Part shown: piece after piece, positions 59,818 to 64,000 of the stretch
Layout of the letters: every line of letters begins with the position of its first letter
Numbering within the stretch: position 1 is the first letter of the stretch
Source: Ralstonia sp. NFACC01
GTDB lineage: Bacteria; Pseudomonadota; Gammaproteobacteria; Burkholderiales; Burkholderiaceae
Assembly (NCBI RefSeq): GCF_900115545.1
Contig: NZ_FOWV01000009.1
Location: 1 to 64,000 of the forward strand
Length of the DNA: 64,000 bases
Direction: 5' to 3'
Notes under the pieces: generated by a model
What the model was told of the DNA's origin: nothing
Databases searched by the model: none
The model's input: only the letters and a program-made list of their open reading frames with translations
Position numbers and translations under genes: made by a program

Positions 59818-60273
59818 ATGTATCAGCGAATCCTGCTCGCCGTCGACGGCAGCCACGCCTCCTATCTTGCGCTGCACCAGGCCATTGTGGTCAGCAAGGC
59901 GACGGGCGCGGAAGTCGAAGCTCTGTTTGTAGCCGATAGCAGCGACATCACCTTCGACATGGTTGGAGTTGACTCGATTGCCTACGCCAACCATGTGGTC
60001 GGCTACGGCCGTGACACCCTTGCCGAGGTATCGAAGAAGCTGGACGCGGCTGGCGTCAAGCATTCGACCAAATTGCTCGAAAACTCCATTGCGCCGGGGC
60101 AAATTTCCGCAACGATTGTCGGGGAAGCCAACGAGACCGGAGCCGACCTGATCGTGCTCGGCACGCATGGCCGGCGCGGGCTCAAGCATCTGGTGCTCGG
60201 CAGCGTGGCCGAGGGCGTGGTGCGCAAGACCAACAAGCCGGTACTGATGGTGCGTAGCGAGGTCGACGAGTAA
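59818..60273 (+). CDS. universal stress protein (151 aa)
   Basis: A single Usp domain: RILLAVDGSHASYLALHQA at the start and the ATP-binding GTHGRRGLKHLVLGSVAEGV near the end. It is related to but clearly different from the Usp at 55872. GGAG precedes the ATG at 59818. It marks the right edge of the island and is followed by a terminator. Confidence 0.92.
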   Translation: MYQRILLAVDGSHASYLALHQAIVVSKATGAEVEALFVADSSDITFDMVGVDSIAYANHVVGYGRDTLAEVSKKLDAAGVKHSTKLLENSIAPGQISATIVGEANETGADLIVLGTHGRRGLKHLVLGSVAEGVVRKTNKPVLMVRSEVDE

Positions 60274-60830
60274 GGGGCAGCGAGCAGCACGGTCTACCGA
60301 TCCTCTCCTGCGAGAGGGGCACACCCTAACGCCGCCCGCCTGGAGACCCCTGAGGGGCGGCGACGTCTTTTTGGAAACCGGGCCTGTCGCGCGGCGGCTA
60401 GTGCATTCAAGCGCACTCAATTCTCTGCCCCCCTCCCCGTCCGGACCGGCCCTCCGCCCGCCGGACCAAGCCGCGACAGTGCAAAACGCTGCCGCCCCGG
60501 AACGCGAGCCAATGGTGATGCGTTTTGACGACAGTGTTGCCGCGCTGAACGTGCACGTCTGGGTCACAACCGAGCACTTCTGCGACATGCCGGTGGCACT
60601 CGCCCAGCCAGTCCGCCCCACCCTCGCAGATGCCCAGTGCGCTGCGCTCATGCGCGTTCGCGAGCTGAATATCGTGCAAGCCGCCGCCCAAAAAAAACGA
60701 TGGCGGACGCATCTGTCAAGGCCGCAAAACCGCCCAGACCCTGGCCGGATGAGGGGCGGGATTTTCTTGTGCATTCGCAAACGCATTGCATAGACTCACC
60801 TTTCAAGGCATCCCTATAGGCAAACGCATC
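60274..60830. other. intergenic region with no convincing gene
   Basis: After the terminator at 60330 the stretch to 60830 has open frames on both strands (for example 60371-60793 plus), but none has a ribosome site or a recognised domain. I see nothing else except that it must hold the promoter of the amidotransferase gene. A TTGCATAGACT sequence at 60785 could be part of a -10 region. Confidence 0.45.
60330..60372 (+). terminator. terminator after the last usp gene
   Basis: Arms CGCCGCCC (60330-60337) and GGGCGGCG (60355-60362) are followed within five bases by CTTTTT (60367-60372). A smaller hairpin CCTCTC-CTGC-GAGAGG lies just before it. Confidence 0.65.
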
Positions 60831-61724
60831 ATGTGTCGCTGGCTGGCGTATTCAGGCAATCCCATTCAGATGGAGACAGTGCTGTTCCGGCCGCGGCACT
60901 CGTTGATTGACCAGAGCCTGCGCTCCCGCCTCGGCGGCGAGACGACCACCAACGGCGACGGTTTCGGCATCGGCTGGTACGGCCGCTACTCTGAAGTGCC
61001 TTTCCGATACCGGTGCCTGCACCCCGCGTGGAACGACACCAACCTGCGTGAAGCCGCCCGCGCCATCCGCTCGTCCATGTTCATCGCCCACGTGCGCGCG
61101 GCAACGGACACCCCCGCCCAGGAAACGAACTGCCACCCGTTCCGCTACGGCCGGTGGCTTTTTGCGCACAACGGGCTGATCCGCGAATATCCGTTGCTCC
61201 GCCGCGCGCTGATGATGGAAGTGGCGCCCGAGCTGTTTCGCTGGATCGAAGGCTCGACCGATTCCGAGATCATGTTTTTCCTGGCGCTCTCGTTCGGGCT
61301 TGACCGCGACCCGCGCGGCGCGCTCGAACAGATGGTCGGGCTGATCGAAGACATCGGCCGCCGCCACGGCGTCGAATACCCGCTGAACATGACGGTCTGT
61401 GCAACGGACGGCGTCCAGATCGTGGCAGCGCGCTATTCCAGCGAGGGCGAATCGCGCTCGCTCTTCCACAGCACATCTTTCAAGCACCTGCACCAGCTCT
61501 ATCCTGACAGCGCCGCAATTGAAGACGCAGGGGACGGGGCGTTCCTTGTGCTGTCAGAGCCGCTTGTCGACCTGCCCGGCGCCTGGGCGGAGATCCCTGA
61601 AGAGACTGTCGTGATCGTCAAGGGCGGCATGGTCGAGCACCACCGTTTTGTGCCACGAACGCCCGGCCCCACGGGTTTTGACCTGCCCGCCAACCAAGCC
61701 ACTTACGGACGCGAAGCAAGCTGA
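60831..61724 (+). CDS. class II glutamine amidotransferase (297 aa)
   Basis: An Ntn-hydrolase protein. After Met removal, Cys2 (MCRWLAYSG) is the N-terminal nucleophile. GDGFGIGWYG, the SSMFIAHVRAATDTP Arg region and CHPFRYGRWLFAHNG follow, as in the YafJ/EgtC-like group of glutamine amidotransferases. It releases ammonia or cleaves a gamma-glutamyl bond; the acceptor is not known. I chose the start at 60831 because it alone puts Cys at position 2. It stands outside the FNR-box region. Confidence 0.9.
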   Translation: MCRWLAYSGNPIQMETVLFRPRHSLIDQSLRSRLGGETTTNGDGFGIGWYGRYSEVPFRYRCLHPAWNDTNLREAARAIRSSMFIAHVRAATDTPAQETNCHPFRYGRWLFAHNGLIREYPLLRRALMMEVAPELFRWIEGSTDSEIMFFLALSFGLDRDPRGALEQMVGLIEDIGRRHGVEYPLNMTVCATDGVQIVAARYSSEGESRSLFHSTSFKHLHQLYPDSAAIEDAGDGAFLVLSEPLVDLPGAWAEIPEETVVIVKGGMVEHHRFVPRTPGPTGFDLPANQATYGREAS

Positions 61725-61737
61725 TCGCGCTCCCGCT

Positions 61738-61769
61738 GGGGTGACATAGGCATCACCCCACTCCTTTTT
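61738..61769 (+). terminator. terminator after the amidotransferase gene
   Basis: Arms GGGGTGA (61738-61744) and TCACCCC (61753-61759), followed by ACTCCTTTTT. Confidence 0.75.
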
Positions 61770-61786
61770 GCCCCCTCCGCTGAAGC

Positions 61787-61810
61787 CTCCTGACAAAACG
61801 TTGTCAGGAG
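61787..61810. repeat. 10-bp inverted repeat upstream of uvrA
   Basis: CTCCTGACAA-AACG-TTGTCAGGAG has perfect 10-bp arms. It contains the same CCTGACA/TGTCAGG words as the two island palindromes but in the opposite order. No T run follows, so it is not a good terminator. It could be an operator or a second hairpin. Confidence 0.5.
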
Positions 61811-61969
61811 CCCTGCGTTACGCTCGCGCTCGCGACATGTTTCGTAGCCGAACCGGATCTTCATAATCCGCTACAGTTTATGGCTCGAATTCTGATTGCC
61901 GGCGCAGCTGCCAATGGTTCACCCGCGCCAGCATTCCCCCTTACCTCCAAGCTCCAAGGAACGCCCTCC

Positions 61970-64000
61970 ATGTCCTCCGGTGTCATTCGCCTGCGCGGAG
62001 CCCGTCAGCACAATCTCAAAAACCTCGATCTGGACCTGCGTACGGGTGAAATGACCGTCGTGACCGGCCCATCGGGGTCCGGCAAGTCCAGCCTCGTTTT
62101 CGACACGCTCTACGCTGAGGGGCAGCGCCGCTACGTCGAGACCTTCAGCGCCTATGCGCGCCAGTTCCTGGACCGCATGGACCGGCCGCAGGTCGAGCAC
62201 GTTGAAGGCGTGCCCCCCGCCATCGCCATCGACCAGACCAACCCGGTGCGAAGCTCGCGCTCGACGGTCGGCACGATGACGGAGCTGAACGATCACCTGA
62301 AGCTGCTGTTTGCGCGCGCCGCACAGCTGTTCGACCGCGACACCGCGCTGCCGGTGCGCCACGACACGCCGGAAACCATTTACGACGAGCTGCTTTCGCG
62401 TACGCGCGAGGGCGATCCGCGCCTGGTGGTGACCTTTCCCGTCGAGCTGCCCGCCAATACGAGCCCCGAAGAAGTCACGCAGTGGCTGTCGGTCAGCGGC
62501 TATACGCGCGTGCAGGCCGAGCGCGTGGTCGAATCGTCCACGGGCAAGCGCAAGCTGCTCGACGTGGTGGCCGACCGCTTCCGCCTGCAGGGCACCGAGC
62601 GTGCCCGCGCCCTGGAGGCCATCGAGTCGTCGCTCAAGCGCGGCGGCGGGCGCGTCAGCGTCTACGTGCTTCCTGCCGATGAAGGTGCGGAGCCCACGAT
62701 CTGGCGCTTTTCCACCGGCCTGCACTGCCCCGAAAGCGACCTCCGCTACGCCGACCCGCAGCCCGCGCTCTTCTCGTTCAACTCCGCTTACGGCGCGTGC
62801 GATGCCTGCCGCGGTTTCGGCCGCGTCATCGGCGTCGATCTGGGGCTGGTGATTCCGGACGAGCGCAAGACGCTGCGCGACGGTGCCATCAAGCCGATGC
62901 AGACGCCGGCCTGGAAGGAGTGCCAGGACGACCTGATGCGCTACGCCGCCGCAGCCGACATCCCGCGCGGCACGCCGTGGGCAGAGATGACCGAAGCCCA
63001 GCGCAACTGGGTCATCAACGGCGACCCGGCCTTCAAGCGTGGCGGCTGGAACAAGCAGTGGTACGGCGTGCGCCGCTTCTTCGACTACCTGGAGTCGAAG
63101 GCCTACAAGATGCACATCCGCGTGCTGCTCTCCAAGTACCGCAGCTACACGACCTGCGAAACCTGCGGCGGTGCACGATTGAAAACCGAGTCGATGCAAT
63201 GGCGCCTCGGCACCAAGGAAAACGCCGACGCCGTGCTCGCACCCGAACACCGCTTCATGCCGCGCGGCGTGGCCTGGAGCCGCGCCCAGCTCGAAGCCTT
63301 GCCCGGGCTGACCGTGCACGACCTGATGCTGCTGCCGATCGAGCGCATCCGTCGTTTCTTCGATGAACTGACGCTGCCGACCACGCTGCTCGACGACGCA
63401 CTGAAGCTGCTGCTGGACGAAGTGCGCACGCGCCTGGCGTATCTGTGCGACGTCGGCATCGGCTATCTGACGCTCGACCGCCAGAGCCGCACGCTGTCTG
63501 GCGGTGAAGTGCAGCGGATCAACCTGACGACGGCGCTCGGCACATCGCTCGTCAACACGCTGTTCGTGCTGGACGAACCCAGCATCGGCCTGCACCCGCG
63601 CGATCTGGATCGCATTGTCCAAGCCATGCAACGCCTGCGCGATGCGGGCAACACGCTGGTGGTCGTCGAGCACGATCCTTCGGTGATGCTGGCCGCCGAC
63701 CGCCTGATCGACATGGGCCCCGGCCCCGGCGAGCGCGGCGGCAACATCGTCTTCGACGGCACGCCGGCGGCCATCCGCCACGCGGACACACTCACGGGCG
63801 CGTATCTGTCGGGCCAGCGCCGCGTGGCCGATGCGACCGACTGGCAAGCGCGTCCCGTCAACGATGCCACGCCGCGTCTGGTGCTCGAAGGCGCAGCGGA
63901 ACACAACCTGCGCGATGTCACGGTCGAGATTCCGCTGCAGCGCCTGGTGTGCGTGACCGGCGTGTCCGGCTCGGGAAAATCGACGTTGATCCAGGACGTG
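61970..64000 (+). CDS. uvrA: excinuclease ABC subunit UvrA, N-terminal part (runs off the window)
   Basis: This is the DNA-damage recognition ATPase of nucleotide excision repair. The visible 677 residues start IRLRGARQHNLKNLDLDL and contain Walker A GPSGSGKSS (33-41), the first zinc-binding part near HCPESDLRY, CDACRGFG and CETCGGARL, signature TLSGGEVQRI and DEPSIGLHPRD. The start of the second ATPase unit (GVSGSGKST) is at the very end. The ATG at 61970 has AAGGA upstream. No LexA-type box (CTGT-N8-ACAG) was seen. The sequence is somewhat divergent from standard UvrA, so this could be the long or second UvrA known in Burkholderiales. Confidence 0.93.
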   Translation, partial: MSSGVIRLRGARQHNLKNLDLDLRTGEMTVVTGPSGSGKSSLVFDTLYAEGQRRYVETFSAYARQFLDRMDRPQVEHVEGVPPAIAIDQTNPVRSSRSTVGTMTELNDHLKLLFARAAQLFDRDTALPVRHDTPETIYDELLSRTREGDPRLVVTFPVELPANTSPEEVTQWLSVSGYTRVQAERVVESSTGKRKLLDVVADRFRLQGTERARALEAIESSLKRGGGRVSVYVLPADEGAEPTIWRFSTGLHCPESDLRYADPQPALFSFNSAYGACDACRGFGRVIGVDLGLVIPDERKTLRDGAIKPMQTPAWKECQDDLMRYAAAADIPRGTPWAEMTEAQRNWVINGDPAFKRGGWNKQWYGVRRFFDYLESKAYKMHIRVLLSKYRSYTTCETCGGARLKTESMQWRLGTKENADAVLAPEHRFMPRGVAWSRAQLEALPGLTVHDLMLLPIERIRRFFDELTLPTTLLDDALKLLLDEVRTRLAYLCDVGIGYLTLDRQSRTLSGGEVQRINLTTALGTSLVNTLFVLDEPSIGLHPRDLDRIVQAMQRLRDAGNTLVVVEHDPSVMLAADRLIDMGPGPGERGGNIVFDGTPAAIRHADTLTGAYLSGQRRVADATDWQARPVNDATPRLVLEGAAEHNLRDVTVEIPLQRLVCVTGVSGSGKSTLIQDV

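Noticed and set aside
60371-60793. 140-codon plus-strand frame and an overlapping minus-strand frame after the last usp gene
   Set aside because: No ribosome site, low-complexity Pro/Arg-rich start and no recognised domain.
61811-61969. LexA box before uvrA
   Set aside because: No CTGT-N8-ACAG sequence was found in the upstream region.
61919-63904. 661-codon open frame on the minus strand
   Set aside because: It is the antisense shadow of uvrA in GC-rich DNA; the plus strand encodes unmistakable UvrA motifs.

Overview
The window looks like a betaproteobacterial chromosome or chromid segment, most probably Ralstonia or a close relative such as Cupriavidus. The signs are high GC, PHB genes (phasins, PhaB-type reductase), a CzcCBA-type efflux operon, DUF1488 and BCAM0308-type proteins, and a betaproteobacterial UvrA. 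This assignment comes from protein character only; no database was searched. No tRNA, rRNA or CRISPR array was seen.

Layout. (1) 1-5.6 kb is accessory DNA: the end of an IS3-family element, gene ruins, two lipoproteins and a LuxR-HTH/alpha-beta-hydrolase fusion. (2) 5.6-17.6 kb is a metal-handling block: a Met-rich exported protein, a copper-type P1B ATPase with a His-rich N-terminus, a P1B-5-like ATPase fused to a hemerythrin domain, cytochrome b561, and a three-gene HME-RND efflux operon. (3) 17.9-60.3 kb is a large stress, hypoxia and dormancy island. It holds Hsp20, an extra FtsH, an HPF/RaiA-like ribosome factor, three Usp proteins, two triple-BON proteins, a DksA-like protein, a flavodoxin, a CBS protein, PfkB, two zinc alcohol dehydrogenases, a nitroreductase, two phasins and PhaB. 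It also has an RNase/NMP-phosphorylase/PRPP-synthetase set, an APH-ATPase fusion, a hydrolase/phosphoribosyltransferase pair, MgtA and MgtC-type proteins, an ABC exporter, an envelope-remodelling operon, a PAS histidine kinase with a NarL-type regulator, and an FNR-type regulator. (4) 60.8-64 kb returns to housekeeping-type genes: a class II glutamine amidotransferase and uvrA, which runs off the end.

How it works together. The FNR-type protein keeps the four iron-sulfur cysteines and the ETVSR recognition helix. Sequences matching or resembling the FNR box TTGAT-N4-ATCAA, two of them perfect, lie in front of nearly every transcription unit of the island, often about 75-90 bases before the start codon. 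I infer that the island is one oxygen-responsive regulon. A second palindrome, TGTCAGG-N4-CCTGACA, occurs twice and may be the site of the NarL-type regulator. In gene families the island strongly resembles the mycobacterial DosR dormancy regulon: Hsp20, Usp, PfkB, CBS, APH-ATPase, phosphoribosyltransferase/hydrolase, HPF-like protein, P-type ATPase, nitroreductase, and a kinase/NarL regulator pair.
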